Assembly (NCBI GenBank): GCA_030544235.1
Contig: CM060470.1
Location: 13,254,356 to 13,318,355 of the forward strand
Direction: 5' to 3'
Length of the DNA: 64,000 nucleotides
Origin: Lepturacanthus savala
Lineage: Eukaryota > Chordata > Actinopteri > Scombriformes > Trichiuridae
Positions 24,828 through 37,862 of this stretch are shown here, one piece after another (within the stretch, counting starts at the first letter, position 1; each line of letters begins with the position of its first letter). The notes beneath the pieces were generated by a model. That model ran no database searches. It saw nothing but the letters and a program-made list of their open reading frames with translations, and was not told the DNA's origin. The position numbers were made by a program, and so were the translations under genes.

Positions 24828-25095
24828 TTTCCATCCCCTGTTTATTCCTCACTAGGGTCACGGGGGTCTGCTGGAGCCACTCTCAGCGTACTTTGGGGGG
24901 AAGCAGTCCATCATGGGGCACACACATTGTTCACTCACACACTCACACCTATGGGCAATTTAGAGTCTCCAATTAACCTCAGCATGTTTTTGGACTGTGG
25001 GAGAAAACATGCAAACTCCACACAGAAAGGTCCCACCTCAAGGTCTTGAACCTGCAGCCTTCTAGCTCTGAGGTGACAGCCACTGTACTGAAACT
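24828..25095 (+). repeat. teleost dispersed repeat (CTATGGGCAATTTAG family), copy 1
   Basis: Starts near CCCCTGTTTATTCCTCACTA, then reads ACCTATGGGCAATTTAGAGT, CTCCAATTAACCTCAGCATG and AACATGCAAACTCCACACAG, and ends near TAGCTCTGAGGTGACAGCC. Copies with the same block order lie at 29994-30318 and 38013-38232. Confidence 0.8.
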
Positions 25096-26646
25096 TAGAC
25101 TTTTAAACACATTTTATACATAAGGCAGGCTGTGGATTTTGTTCCCTGTGACTCACATTGAAAGTCTATTATGAAAGGGTTTCTCAATGGCCAGTATTTA
25201 TTATGTTTCTTCAAACCTTTATTTAGGTGAGATTAGAAGACCTCTTTTACGAGGGAGGGCAAGATAGCGGCAATTAAGCAACATACAAGAATACATTAAA
25301 AACAAATAAAATGAAACAACTCACAGAACTGTACCTAAAAGGACAGACGGCAGGAAACGGTGCTAAGGAAGCGATTACAAATTCCAACTGAATTTGCCAC
25401 CGGAACCTCCACTACATTCCCAAATCGCCTGATTTCAGGAAGACGATTGACGCTCTTCTGCAGCCTAACCTGCGAAATGCTTCGTTATCTCGCTTTCCTC
25501 TTGTTACATATGCAATACTCTTCATATGAGCTAGTTTCTTGGCCATGTTTCTGCTGAGGATCAGAGTGAATGGGGCCTTGCTAACCTGCCTGTCAGCCAT
25601 CTGTCAAGCTCATCTTACCGAACGCTTCCACTCTTAATAGCCCAGTGTGATACGCTGCGGCTTAGTCCGCCTCTTAACTCATGGCTTTAACCTGCCTTCA
25701 AGACATCGCTGAGCGTTCTTTTGCGTCGAACCGTTCCTGGAACGCTTCCCCCTGGCGCAACTCTGGGCCCCAGCTGTCATTGCCGCCATTGGCTCAACTA
25801 AACTGATAAATTTCCAGCGAGAGAAACAAGACAAAAGAATGAAACAAGCATGGGGCGTAATCTCTTATGTTGTATGTGATTGAACAGCTTTCATCAGGAA
25901 AACAATCCAGCTGTCAATTAGTCTAAGAGACAGTCAAACAAACAAAAATAAAAACAAGACATACAAGGTTTCCGTTGGATGCAGATATTATCATTTTCAT
26001 GAACTGTGACTGATGGGCCAGCTGTGAAAAGAGCACAAATGTGAATAATCTTTTTAATTTAGTGAGTGTGCGTGTGTGTAATGGCGAGGAACACACACTG
26101 AATAGGGCGGAATCAGTGGCATGAATAAAAGTAATAGTCTAGCATGTATAAAGACAATCACTATATTTCCAGTACCCCACACTGTGATAATGCATCATAT
26201 TCATTGACATTTAAAACGATTACTATTGCATACACATGCATATAGAATACATTTTCCTGATGAAAACAAATAACAACGCAGACCGAGTCCCAGAAAAGAA
26301 GGATAACTCGCTGTTAGAATGAGACTTGTATATGCAAAAATATCAATCACATGGAATAAATAAAGACGATAAGGGTCAGCTCTACTGCAATCTCTGATTT
26401 ATAGAGACATTTCAATCACGAGGTGAATCAAACTGAACATATAAACTTGCTCGATATGTAGCTGGAGTAAAAGATTTATTCTTAATCCCTCTGAATATTG
26501 CCTTTTACTATTACAATAGAGACCGGGAAAGTGTTTTTTCTCCTTCAACATGTAATGCTCTTTTTTTTTTTCCCTTGTTGAGTGTGGAAATTGTTTAAAC
26601 TAGGCTTAAATTTATTATTTACAACCACATCCAACACAAGAAAATA

Positions 26647-26941
26647 CACTGTAAAACTGAAATCTTAACACATGAAGATATCTTGGTTTTAGTACAGTTA
26701 GTTCAATATTGAGTACAATTATCTTATTCAACTGGCAGATATTGTAGCTTATGTTATTTTTTTCTTGATTTGGGTCAATTTGGTCTTGTTTTAAGAAAAA
26801 AAATTCTTGAAAAATGGTTAAATTGACTAAAATCAAGAACAAACTTAAAAAAAGATAAATTATCAGCCAATGGAATACGATAATTCTACTCAATATTGGA
26901 CTAATTGTACCAAAAACAAGATATTTCCACCTTTTGCACTG
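26647..26941. mobile_element. palindromic MITE (CACTG..CAGTG ends)
   Basis: The two halves of this 295-bp unit are inverse relatives over roughly 120-150 bp each. The left half has CTTGGTTTTAGTACAGTTAG then TTCAATATTGAGTAC. The reverse complement of the right half has CTTGTTTTTGGTACAATTAG then TCCAATATTGAGTAG. The ends read CACTGTAAAA and TTTTGCACTG. A half-copy of the same family lies at 37482-37625. Non-coding. Confidence 0.75.
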
Positions 26942-27699
26942 AAAACATAGAGATACATCTTGACTCAATTACATTTATCCTTAAATATTTTCAACACGAT
27001 AATTCCAGATGAAGTTTATCTTGTAAACGTTTCCGAAACCTAGACTGCATAATATGAAAATGTGTTTCTGTGAGGCCAACATCAAATGGTGAACCAATGG
27101 CAGTAGTTCATTAAATGCTCCTCTTATCTTGCACCCACCGACCCACCCACCCACCCACACTCACACACACACACACGTTATCCACCTATTCATGCGGTCC
27201 AGGCTGTGAGCCGAGAAAGGCCAAGCAGCTTTGTGAATAATATCAATTCTCCATGGGAAACTAATGAGTGGTGGTCATGCCCACCGGCCACAAGGGACAC
27301 AATCCATTCCTTCACACTGGGCGTCTGTCGGAGTCTGTGTCGTGTCTCCCTGTCTGAGTGTGTGGAGCTGCTTGCTCTGTGAGCTGCCATATGGCCACCG
27401 TGTCAGACCCCCCTCCGGAATTTTTTTGGAGAGTCACCCCATGGTCCGGACTCTGTGTAGCCAGACGTAACGCACACATGCTGGGTCAGCACAGAGAGAC
27501 GGTGATACGGCGTAGAGCCGGACAGTGGAAATAGAAAGTGGGGATCTGTAAAAAAAAAGGAAGAAAAGTCATGCTTTGATGCTGTAAAAGCAAAAAAAAA
27601 AAAAGATGCAGGGGTGAAGGGGGGGGTCATCAAAAGTAGAGACGAAGAAGCTGTCGGGGTCGAGGAGACGAGGAACAGATTGAGGAAGACACGCGGGAG

Positions 27700-27910
27700 A
27701 GAAAAAGGACCATTCAGTCGCCAGGCTGAGAAGCGGGTGATGTGAGAAGAGAAATGAAGAGACGGGAGAAAGGAAAAGAGGAGGAAATGGAGTGAGAGGA
27801 AAGTGAAGAGGCCAGGTGCAGCGGCGGAGCAGATGGAGGGAAGGAGAGAGAGGGAGGGAAGAAAAGAGTGATGGCGGGTGGGAAAACAGAGGAGCGGAGA
27901 AGTTAATGTC
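27700..27910. repeat. purine-rich tract
   Basis: A long G/A-rich stretch, interrupted by few pyrimidines and rich in GAGAGGAAAG-type sequence. Simple sequence bias only. Confidence 0.6.
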
Positions 27911-29993
27911 TCGACCGTTTGTGTGATGGGGCGTGTCTGTTCCGATGCCAGACTGCTTTTCTACACACTCGTTTCAAAACCCCGCTCTCTCCGGTCTTCT
28001 CTCTCTCTTTTCAAGCTTCCTCTTTCTTTGCTCTTTGTCTGGATCACTTAGCTTTTTCTCCTGCGGATTTAATTCACTCACTTAACTGCCATGATTGTAC
28101 ATCACTAAAAAAAAAAAAACATTTCACACTGTCTGTCAGAGTGTAACTTTCAAGCAGACGCACCACATGAGTGAATGTGAATGAAAGCATACAATGGTAG
28201 ATCATCACCAGATGTATAGTTAGTGCTTTCCTGTATCTCATTCAACACGAGTCAGACAAAAGCCTGACACATGCAGTACATTAAAGCAACAGATCAACAT
28301 TCTGGGAAATGCTTTCACTTCCCATTTGAGGGTTAGATACCACTCTCATGTCTGTACAAGTGTAAAAAACGCAACCAAGCAACCAATCAGGGTTTTATCA
28401 AGGGTTTTGTGTTGGACACACACACACACACACACACGCCCACACACACACATCTGTCTGATATTGAAGTCCTGTAGAAGGCTTGCCATCACAGAAAATA
28501 GCATGAACAATCTCTCTTCTATTCTGTCACAGGGTCGCTGGAGCGGCGCGGACATAAACATAATAATCCCTTTGAGCACCGTGGGGGGACAGGACGCCCA
28601 TATATGGAAGCGAGGAGAAAGGGAGGTGTGGCCCTACAGGGCCACGATGGGGAACTTGACATGGCGGAACGGCTGAATTATATTGGAAAGCCTGAGAACA
28701 GTCAAGCATCCAGACTGTTGGAGTGGAGGGACTGTCTGTCTGGGACTAGAACACACACATATATACACACACACATAGGCGCGCGGGCAGGCACAGTCTC
28801 CTTGCCCGTCTCCCCTTCCTCTTTACGTTCTCCCATCTCCACGCCTCTCTCCTTTATGCCTTTTTTTCCCCCCTAAAACACGGATTTTGTTTCTAACCCA
28901 TCTGTCATCCACGGCAACTTTCCCTTCCTTTATTCTTTCCTTATTTGTGACTTCTCCTCTCTGCCCCCGGTCCTCCCACCGTTTCCACCTCCGTGTCCCA
29001 CACCTGTTAGCTTTTTCTGCAGCGTCCACAGTGTTTTCCATCACTTTTGGCTAAAAAACGCAACGATCAGATTTCTGCTCCAACAGCAGTCTCACCGTCC
29101 TTGCAGTGCATGAAAACGACTTCTAGTCAATAGTTGTCTCCAAGAAATCCAAAATTCCACCCAAAATACATGTTTTTTTCCAGTTAGTGATATCCTGTGA
29201 TCCTAATGGAAACTTGTTTTTTTCTATAAAAAAAGGATTATTTGTGATTATTGTTCACAGCTCATCTAAACTGATTTCATATTTCCTTCTTATCAGACAC
29301 TATGACCGCCCAAGCCTCTTGGAATGTATCCGATATCAGTGAGTCCAAATAAATGATCTTGGTTCAGTAAAAAAGCTGTAAACGAAACACTGACACATAT
29401 ATTATAGTTCTGTCAGCATGATGATTTTAAATCTATATTCACCTTTATTTTTTTCAACTACCTTCTGAGGGAAATTGGCTTATACAAAACCTACACAATC
29501 CTTCTTATGCACATGAGTCCTAAATGACCTGGATGGTATTCATTTCTAATGTGATTTCATACATGTGAGTATTTGTCTGCTATATCTTTGGAACAAATAA
29601 TTAATACATAACTTTATTTATATCATACCTTTTAGTACAATGTTTACAAAGTGCTTTGACAAACACAACGATACTCAGACAGAAAGACAAACATTATGGC
29701 TAAGCAAAAGCAAGAGGAAGAAGAGTAAAACCTATTAAAATGATGTTTGTATGTAACCTATTATGTGTTTTAACTGATTTAATATTGGACGTGTTTCCTT
29801 TTCTCTATGGATGTTAAGTTCAAGCTTAACCTAACCTAAATCTTACATTTATCTTTCCCAATCTATTAAATATTTTCTGTAAAAGTAAAATAACAATAGC
29901 AGCCATTTCCAACCAAGCAAATGTTCCTGTCAGATTTCATAACGACTACCTACAGGTCATTTTTGATCCATGTGTGTTATAGTCAGTCATTTT

Positions 29994-30318
29994 TGATACC
30001 CGCTTATTCCTCATTAGGGTCACATGGTTCTGCTGGAGCCAATTGCAGCACATTGCAGGTGAGAGGCAGGGATACAACCCAGACAGGCCACCAGCCTATC
30101 GTGGGGCTCATACACTCACAACTATGGGCAATTTAGTGTCTCCAATTAACCTCAGCATGTTTTTGGACTGTTGGAGGGAGCAGGAGAACCGGAGAAAACC
30201 CACGCAGGCATGGGGAGAACATGCAAACTCCACACAGAAAGGTCCCAGACCAAGGTCTTGAACCTCTGACCTTCTTGCTGTGAGGCAACAGCGCTAACCA
30301 CTGCATCACTGTGTTGCC
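29994..30318 (+). repeat. teleost dispersed repeat (CTATGGGCAATTTAG family), copy 2
   Basis: This is the most complete copy in the window. It runs from CCCGCTTATTCCTCATTAGG through ACTATGGGCAATTTAGTGTC and GGAGAAAACCCACGCAGGCA to TGCTGTGAGGCAACAGCGCT and AACCACTGCATCACTG. The open frames across it are by-products. Confidence 0.85.
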
Positions 30319-31937
30319 CATATGTGTTATATTGGAGTAAAAATACAAAACATATGTTTGTTATGAAAATGACTTAGGAAAGATTAAATGAATGAAAAAT
30401 GAGGCCATATTGTGATTCCGATTAATATTTCAATTAATCTTTCAGCTTTAAACAAGACACAGGATTATACTAAATATTATAAATAGCTTAATTTGTCTTT
30501 GATTCAAACTTTTCCTACTTTGAAATGTGATGATCAATTAGCAGGTAAAGTCAGGATGCAGATTTTTAAAAAGAAGGTTTCGACAGCGACGGCGCTAATG
30601 TGTTTTGTTGCCAAATATGTGCAGTTTGGCCGTTACCAACCTCTGCTCGCTCCGTCTTTCTTTTAACATCTTCTCTTCATCATTTTCCACCTTCCCTTCC
30701 TACTCCTCAGTCCTGAAAGATTTTAAATGTTTAAACAGCGACTGGTTAACCATCAATCACGCAGACAGCGATGATTACTGAAGACGTGCGCACACGCACA
30801 CACGCACCCACCCTCAGTCGTTGCAGAACACCTAATGGACACACAGCCAGGCGTTGGCCTTTAAGCGCTACGTCTATCATGTACACAGATACATTATACT
30901 CTCAATCACTCAAGCTCATTAGCCTTTTCTTTCACTTCATCAATCTTTCTTTGCTTATTTCTCTTCCTCTCACATTTATTTCTCTTTGCTTCCATCTCTT
31001 TCTTGCACTGTCTCCTGGCAATAATCGAATTTTCGTGCTTTTCCACTTCTTTCTGCTTGCCAAATATTCACGTTTGTTTCCTCTGTATGTCTTGAACGTG
31101 GCAGCTGTCTGTCTGCGTCTCCCCTCCGTCTCTTTCTCCCTCTGCACATGCAGGGCGTCGTCCTCTCCACTAAATTTTGTTTCCCCTCCGCTGAGGCTGA
31201 TGCCGCCTGCAGCTCCACGCCGAGTGATAGATGATACAATATCGAGCCTGAGTAAAGCAGCGACTGAGATCTAGGGTTCTCATAAGGAAAGGGCCGCCGA
31301 AGCCTATAGGGAGAGTAAGACACAGTGGACAAAAGTATGTGAGGGGGACAAGGATAGAAGATCAGAGTTGATGAAGAGAGGAGAAAGGCAAAAATTATAA
31401 AGCAATGTGTTCAAGCTCAAGAGAAGAGAAAAATCAAGTGTGATTGGCAGAAATAAGGCACAGGGCTAAAGGTTCCCACTTCCCTCACAAGAAACCACAT
31501 GAAATCGCCCCTCAGAGTTCAAATAATTTCAGCTTCAACCTTGGCTGGCACTGACCTTTCGAAGCATTTCAAAGCACAACCAATGAGCTAAGTAATGTGT
31601 GTGATGTAGCCAGAAGTGACACCTCATGCACGTTTTGATGACATACACTGTACCTGCACTTTGCCTCGGCACCGACTGCCTATGCTCTCTGCCTCACCAC
31701 GCAGTGAGTGAAGAGCAAGTTTCTTATCATCTGAAAGCAGCGTAAGTGTGTGGTAATAAATAATGTAGATGTCTTGGCAAAAGAAAAAAGCAAGTCTGAT
31801 AATTTATCTTTGCTACAATGTACTATATATTTAATAATACAAGGCTTATCACAGGAATGATATGTCCTGGTCTACAACACTCACATTTACCTAAGCATAG
31901 CAAGGTGACCAAGGTGAAGGCATGAGTTTGCATGTAT

Positions 31938-33060
31938 ATACAGTGGATATTAACAGTCTACACAACTCTGTTAAAATTCTAGGTTTTTGTGAACACCAAG
32001 ATGAATCATTTTACAACTCTTTTCACCTTTATTATGACCTATAACCTCTACCACACAATTGAACAAAGAACTGAAAACTTTAACCTGTTAAACTCCAAGG
32101 TCCCCCAATTGGGACACCTTGAGACTCACCGCAGTAAAGGCATCAACCCACAAAGCCAAATCACTCTCCACATTTCCATTGCTGCCTCTCTGATACTTTA
32201 TTGGTACAAAAAAACGAATACCCTCTCATATATAAGCTAAGACCCTGGCGAGTTCAAAAGTACCACGATTATTCTCCTATGACAAAAACTCAGTGAAGCA
32301 GCCAAAGAATACAAAGTTAAACAACCACTTATTTACAGTGACTAACAGAAATTCTGACTTACCTTTGCAGTTTTGTGATGAAAAGTTGTCCTTGAGAGCA
32401 AAAAAACATTGGTTTTAGTAATTTTGTGTGTTTGCAACCTATGTCAACTTTAATCCGACTTCACTTACCTAAAACCTGGTTGCATAAATATGCACACCCC
32501 TCAACTAAACTTTGTTGGAGCACCTTTGGCTTTTATTGCAACACTCACTCTTTTGGGGTATAAGTCTAACAGTGTGGCACCTCTTGATGTGGAAATATTC
32601 ACTCCCCACTTACTTTGTAAAGGTGCGCCAAATAGGACAGATTGCGAGGGCATCTCCTTGTGCCTGGACCTCTTCAGATCACCCCACAGATGTTCAATTG
32701 GATTCAAGTCTTGATTCTGGCTGGCCATTCTAAAAACGCAATCTGATTCTGCTGAGGTCATTCTTTGATTTGAATGTGTGCTTTGGGTCATTGTCCTGCT
32801 GAAAGATGAAGTTCCTCTTCTTCTTCAGCTTTCTAAAAGAAACCCAAAGGTTTTGTGCCAGCACTGACTGGCATTTGGAACAGTTGTAATTCCTGCTTCA
32901 CTGTAGGTATAGTGGTCTTTTAGTGATGAGCAGTGCTGTTTTTATGCCAAATACCTTTTGAAATTATGGCCAGCCTTAGTTTCCTTGGACCATAACACAT
33001 TTCCCTTCAATTTCAGATTTTTTACGAGGTAACTGAACATTCTTTATTTTTTTATGTTCT
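31938..33060 (-). pseudogene. broken Tc1/mariner transposase (element remnant)
   Basis: On the minus strand near 32795-32830 the sequence encodes FQQDNDPKHTFK, and near 32700-32745 it encodes QDLNPIEHLWGDLKR. These are the classic words around the second and third catalytic acidic residues of Tc1-family DDE transposases. Frameshifts and stops separate the pieces, and the N-terminal DNA-binding region is missing or unrecognisable, so it is dead. The left boundary at about 31938 (TACAGTGGATATTAACAGTC) looks like a Tc1-type terminal repeat. I do not see the matching right terminus, so the right end is approximate. Confidence 0.8.
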
Positions 33061-33451
33061 AAAACATGTTTGTATATACACAGAAAAAGAAATAAGAACC
33101 AGACATCACTGAAAGAAGCCTCTTTGAGTTTTCAAAAATATAAAATAGCAATATTTTTAAATTATATCTACTAATGCCAGAAAGACTTCCCTAACTTTGT
33201 CTATCTGCGGTTTGGTGCTGGCAGGTAGCATATGGTAGGATTTTATGGCTTTTACGCTGGCTCAGCTGCTTGCTGAGTAGTAGCAGGACATAAAGTATTG
33301 AGGCCAAATTGGTTTAGAGCCACTCTTTTAATCAGAATTAGCTTTTATTCACAGCTGCACACTGGGGTTCCTCAGGTCTGAACAGTTGCTGCTCAAAATC
33401 ACCAGCTGCCACTCACTATTACATGCTGAGAGGAGACAAGGGAAGGACGCA

Positions 33452-33452
33452 A

Positions 33453-33491
<39 letters not shown>

Positions 33492-33524
33492 TACACACAC
33501 ATATACACACACGCATACACACAC
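33452..33524. repeat. (CA)n microsatellite
   Basis: CA repeat with ACGCATACAC interruptions. It creates the longest open frame in the window (minus strand, 199 codons), which is low-complexity Cys/Val and not a gene. Confidence 0.95.
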
Positions 33525-34043
33525 AGAGCTGAGTGGCATTTGAAGCCTGCTGAGAAGAAACATGCTTTACCAATGACTTTTGTGACAGTTTAACCGTGAC
33601 CAGAAACCTGTAGATGGTCCCATGTGTTTCAATCATCATCTGCTTTAGCAGCCCTCCTGTTTGCTGGTGGCAGTTTTCTGTAACCCAGAGCAACCGAAGG
33701 CTGCTGACGGAGAAACCTACTGCGGGGACCAGAACTCCTGGAACCAGAACTGGTGCTGTGACGACAGCAGGTGAGGACGGACACGCTGTACACAAGCTAA
33801 TCACCTGCTCAAAGCAACAAACTTTGGTTTGGGAATATGCTTTTAGGCTGTCTGTCTGTCTGGTAGCGGAGTCTAGACAGTGAGTGTTATAATGAGTGCC
33901 AGATAAGATCAGTGTAAGGAGCCAGATGGCTGTAACAGTGTAGTACACTGGATGCTACAGCTAAACCAGAAAGTGGTTTTACAGGCCAGGGTTAGAAGTC
34001 AGTGATATAATGTCAACACTGTTGTTCGTCCCTATATGGTTGA

Positions 34044-35056
34044 TACCATAAATTACCAAATAATAGCCAGGGGAAATTATTTGTTTCAATCACTTAACAG
34101 ATTAGGCCTTTATTTGAGACCAGGCAGCAATTTGGGACAGAAGATTAATTCCTTCCTGACTAATGTATAATTTACATTTTTCAAAAGTATTGTTAGTTGA
34201 AAGTCTTACAGCTACTTCGCCCAAGCTTTCCTCTGCATATTTTCATTAGAAATTGAATTGAATTTCATGTCATACTTTTTATTTTTTCTTTGCACCATAG
34301 CCATGGTGATTGACAACCAAACAATGTTACAACAGAGCGTGTTCTTTAGCATCATTTGAGCATGACATTGGTGAGGTCATGCTGTGTTCAATTGCACTTG
34401 GTGCTCGGAAAGATCAGAGTTAGAAATTCCGACATCTGACGTATATGTGTTTCATTGTGGAAACTTGTAAAAACATGGCCGGCCACAGTAAGGGGATGTT
34501 TGTTTGGATGTCTTTTAAGCATCAGAGACTGTTGGGGATGTACATGTACTACTTGAGGGATAGAGAGAGAAAGAGAAACGCCATATGGTATAATTATAAT
34601 AACTCTAATACAGCCGGGCAGGTGTACTCTTGCTGCATTATATTAACTTTTCCATAATTTGCCTCTCTTTCCCCTCGCTTAAACATTTAGTCTCTACTGT
34701 TGTGCGATGCCACCTTGCTTTGATATCATTCCCTCTGACTCCCGGTAGCTTCGATCCTGCCCAAGTTCCAAGTTCAAGGGTTGTCCTATTGTACTTTTCT
34801 GATTCAGGGGTTGAATCAGATCTTTCCAAGTTCCCAGTTCAGTCAAATGCAGCATTAGGCCTGAGGTGCTTGCGAAAAAAAGGCAAAGAGGAAAAACCTG
34901 CTGCGTCTGTGGTCTTCCTTGATTTAAAAAAAAAAGAAATTACACTGTTTATTTGGGCCCAGTGGCTGTTTATTAAAAAAAATACACCTGCACCTGGTGT
35001 TTAAAGATGACCTGGCAGTTAATTGAAACTCTGCTATTATTTGGTAATTTATGGTA
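34044..35056. mobile_element. 1.0-kb DNA element with perfect 24-bp terminal inverted repeats
   Basis: The 24 bases at 34044-34067 (starting TACCATAAATTACCAAATAA) are exactly the reverse complement of 35033-35056. Weaker inverse similarity continues inward. No transposase frame is present, so it is non-autonomous. I cannot assign a superfamily: no clear target-site duplication is visible. Confidence 0.75.
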
Positions 35057-36381
35057 ATCATGGATCATTTTATCACATTTCAACCTTATTGGCCAATTCT
35101 TATACATTGCGCAATCACAGCTGAAACCAAAGCATCCACCCCATCTTCCGTTTATCACAAGTAAAGTAAACATGTCAATACGCATGCATGCGCTCATAAA
35201 TGGAGTCATCTGTCACTCTCCAACAGGTGATGAATAATACATGAGTGTGTCACCAATCCAATATGCACATACTGCCCCGAGCCCCGACCCGGTAAATGCA
35301 CAACACTGAAAAACACAGAAATAGACTCTTAGAGACACACAAAAGAGCACACAAGTAACACAAGCGCACATACGTACATACAAACACTCTCTGATTGATT
35401 CACTGGGGCTGTGTTCACATGTGAAGCCATGGGGCATTATTAGAAAATTAATGATAGTGGACTTTCATCCCTCAGAGAGGTAAAGAGGGCAACACACACA
35501 CACACACACACTTTTGCTTTCCATTACAACATATCACAGTCCACCAGAACCCTCTTTGCTGCTTCTAAATAAATAAATAACTTGTCTAAATAACGACACA
35601 AAGGGAACAAAGGACATAATTACATAGTAAAAGTAAAAATGTCACTGACAAGTGGCAACAGTCACCTTTTCATGAAAACCAGCCGCATAGAGTTAATCAG
35701 GTACAAGTCTTAAAGGGCTTATTATGACTACTCTATAATCATACAGCCTGAAAAAAATAGTCCAACCTGATTCTTCTGGAAGAATAATCAGGGTTCCTCA
35801 GACCATGTGTGTAAATGTTCTGTAGAGTTATGTACAATGCTCTTTTTTGAAAAGAATATTGGAGATGAGTATTCATTTTGTATGGGTGAATACATCATTA
35901 TCAACCCGTGGTTGTATCCCTTAGAAGGCAGTTAAATCAAATAAAACCAGTCGTAGAAAACTCTTAACTTTAAGGTGACCATGATGTTAAAATATACATG
36001 TTGCTGGAGGGTTACTTTTCTTTTCATGCCATTTTAACATCCTAAAATCTCTATAGTTGTCTCAAAAGAGGAAATCATTTTTAAAACATGAAACCATGAA
36101 CACAATAAGGTCAAGATGCAATTGCTGGTGCATTTGTTCCAGGTTATTAATAACAACCGGATTTGCTACGCTCAGGCACCAAGGAATATCTTATTTAATC
36201 TTTTGTCACTCTTTTGTATAACCATCGAGCAATGTATAAAATATTCACCACGGACTGTTATCTTTTGCAATTTTCAATTTGCAGTTTGAACTGCGATAGC
36301 AAATTAACTTTAATGTCCAAGGTAACCTGCCAAAGTGAAAATTGGCTGATGTCTCAGCCAAAGAGCGTGTGTAGTGCTTCC

Positions 36382-36412
<31 letters not shown>

Positions 36413-36961
36413 TGGCATCTTAAATATTAATGGAGGAATTCTGTATCTCACTATTTACATCCAGTGTCATTGCAGGAAGAAGTGTGCAGAAAGTAAGAGA
36501 ACCTTAACCATTAAATCACCATAACCGGGGTGCAGATATTATAGAAAAAATACCTTTGCTTTGGCTTAAAAAAAAGCTGGCATTGAGCCTAATCCTGAGT
36601 TTTGCAGAATCATTAAATATTGACATAGGATTTGATCCAACTCATATTGACAGGTAGGTGTGAGTGTGAGTCTGTGCAGGAAGTAAAAGCTGACAATGCG
36701 GGTGAGGATAGGGAGCACTAAACTCTGGTATTTTGCTGTGCCAGCACCCCCTGCAACACATTAACACACACATTTGTGCCACCTACCCAGATGAAAGTAT
36801 AAGCTCTGTAGCAGACCACTCTGTGGCTCCCTTAGAGGCCCTGTTGAGGGCAATTGTTGCTATTTAGTGGATAAGGAGTCAACAAGCGTGCCAATGTGTG
36901 CTGTATGTTGTGTGTGTTTTTGTGTTTGTTGCTGCAACATACACATTTTTTTACTGTACTG

Positions 36962-37448
36962 TACACTACCATTTTAAAGTTTGGGGTCACCCAGACAATT
37001 TAGTGTTTTTCCATGAAAAGTCCCACTAATAATTACCACCACAAGTTGTAAAATGAATAGAAAATATAGTCAAGACATTGACTAACAAGGTTAGAATCAA
37101 CCCCACAAATTTGATGCTCCAGATGCTCAACCTGCTCAAAGGAAGGTCAGCTTTAAAGCTTCTCTAACCAGCTAAACTGTTTTCAGTTGTGCTAACATGA
37201 TTGCACAAGTGTTTTATAATCATCCATCAGCCTTTTGATGCAGTGAGGAGTGATAACACTGGAGTGATAGTTGCTGGAAATGGGCCTCTTGCACCAAAAA
37301 CCAGACATTTGCAGCTAGAATAGTCATTTACCACATTAGCAATGCATAGAGTCTATTCCTGATTAGTTTAAAGTTATCTTAATTGAAAAAAAAACTTTTC
37401 TTTTCTTTCAAAAATAAGAATATTTCCAAACTTTTAAATGGTAGTGTA
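36962..37448. mobile_element. non-autonomous Tc1/mariner element with TA-ended inverted repeats
   Basis: The left end TACACTACCATTTTAAAGTT is mirrored by the right end AACTTTTAAATGGTAGTGTA at about 37429-37448, with a one-base shift. Both ends carry TA, as expected of a Tc1/mariner insertion. Interior words (GTTTGGGGTCACCCAGACAA, CACCAAAAACCAGACATTTG) are familiar from an abundant fish family. At 487 bp it is an internally deleted copy without transposase. Confidence 0.8.
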
Positions 37449-37481
37449 TACTCTGTTCCTGATGGCAATGTGTGTGTGTGC

Positions 37482-37625
37482 CTACACTGCAAAACAATTC
37501 ATAAAAATCTTGTTTTTGGTACAAAGTCCGATATTGAGTAGAATTGTCATTGTCAGATTATTTTCCCTGATATTGGTGGATTTAGCCTTGTTTTATGAAA
37601 GCATTTTCTTAAAATTGATAAGCAG
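37482..37625. mobile_element. half-copy of the CACTGCAAAA palindromic MITE
   Basis: Starts CACTGCAAAACAATTC, then reads TCTTGTTTTTGGTACAAAGT and CCGATATTGAGTAGAATTGT, matching one arm of 26647-26941. The second arm is absent. It is truncated just before the telomere-like tract. Confidence 0.65.
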
Positions 37626-37690
37626 AACACTACCAGAACAAAGGGGAAGATGCAGAAGTACCGACAATGGTTGTTATTACTGATGCCCTG

Positions 37691-37862
37691 GGGTTAGGGT
37701 TAGGGTAGGGTTAGGGTTAGGGTAGGGTTAGGGTTAGGGTAGGGTTAGGGTTAGGTTAGGGTAGGGTTAGGGTTAGGGTAGGGATAGGGTAGGGTAGGGT
37801 AGGGTTAGGGTTAGGGTAGGGTTAGGGTACGGTTAGGGTACGGTTAGGGTTAGGGTTAGGGT
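37691..37862. repeat. interstitial telomere-like repeat (TTAGGG/TAGGG)n
   Basis: About 170 bp of TTAGGG units mixed with five-base TAGGG units and a few variants (TACGG, GATAGGG), all with the G-rich strand on plus. TTAGGG is the vertebrate telomere repeat. The mixture of unit lengths indicates ageing or slippage. Confidence 0.95.

Noticed and set aside
29994..30318. Short open frames on both strands
   Set aside because: They fall entirely inside a dispersed repeat that occurs three more times in the window.
30771..31274. 167-codon plus-strand open frame
   Set aside because: Pyrimidine-biased sequence giving Leu/Phe/Ser-rich product with no domain, no splice context and an equally long frame on the other strand.
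33349..33948. 199-codon minus-strand open frame, the longest in the window
   Set aside because: Its core is CVCVCV translated from a CA repeat; no family resemblance and no supporting exon structure.
37691..37862. CRISPR-like regular repetition
   Set aside because: Units are 5-6 bp with no spacers; this is telomere-type repeat in a eukaryotic genome.
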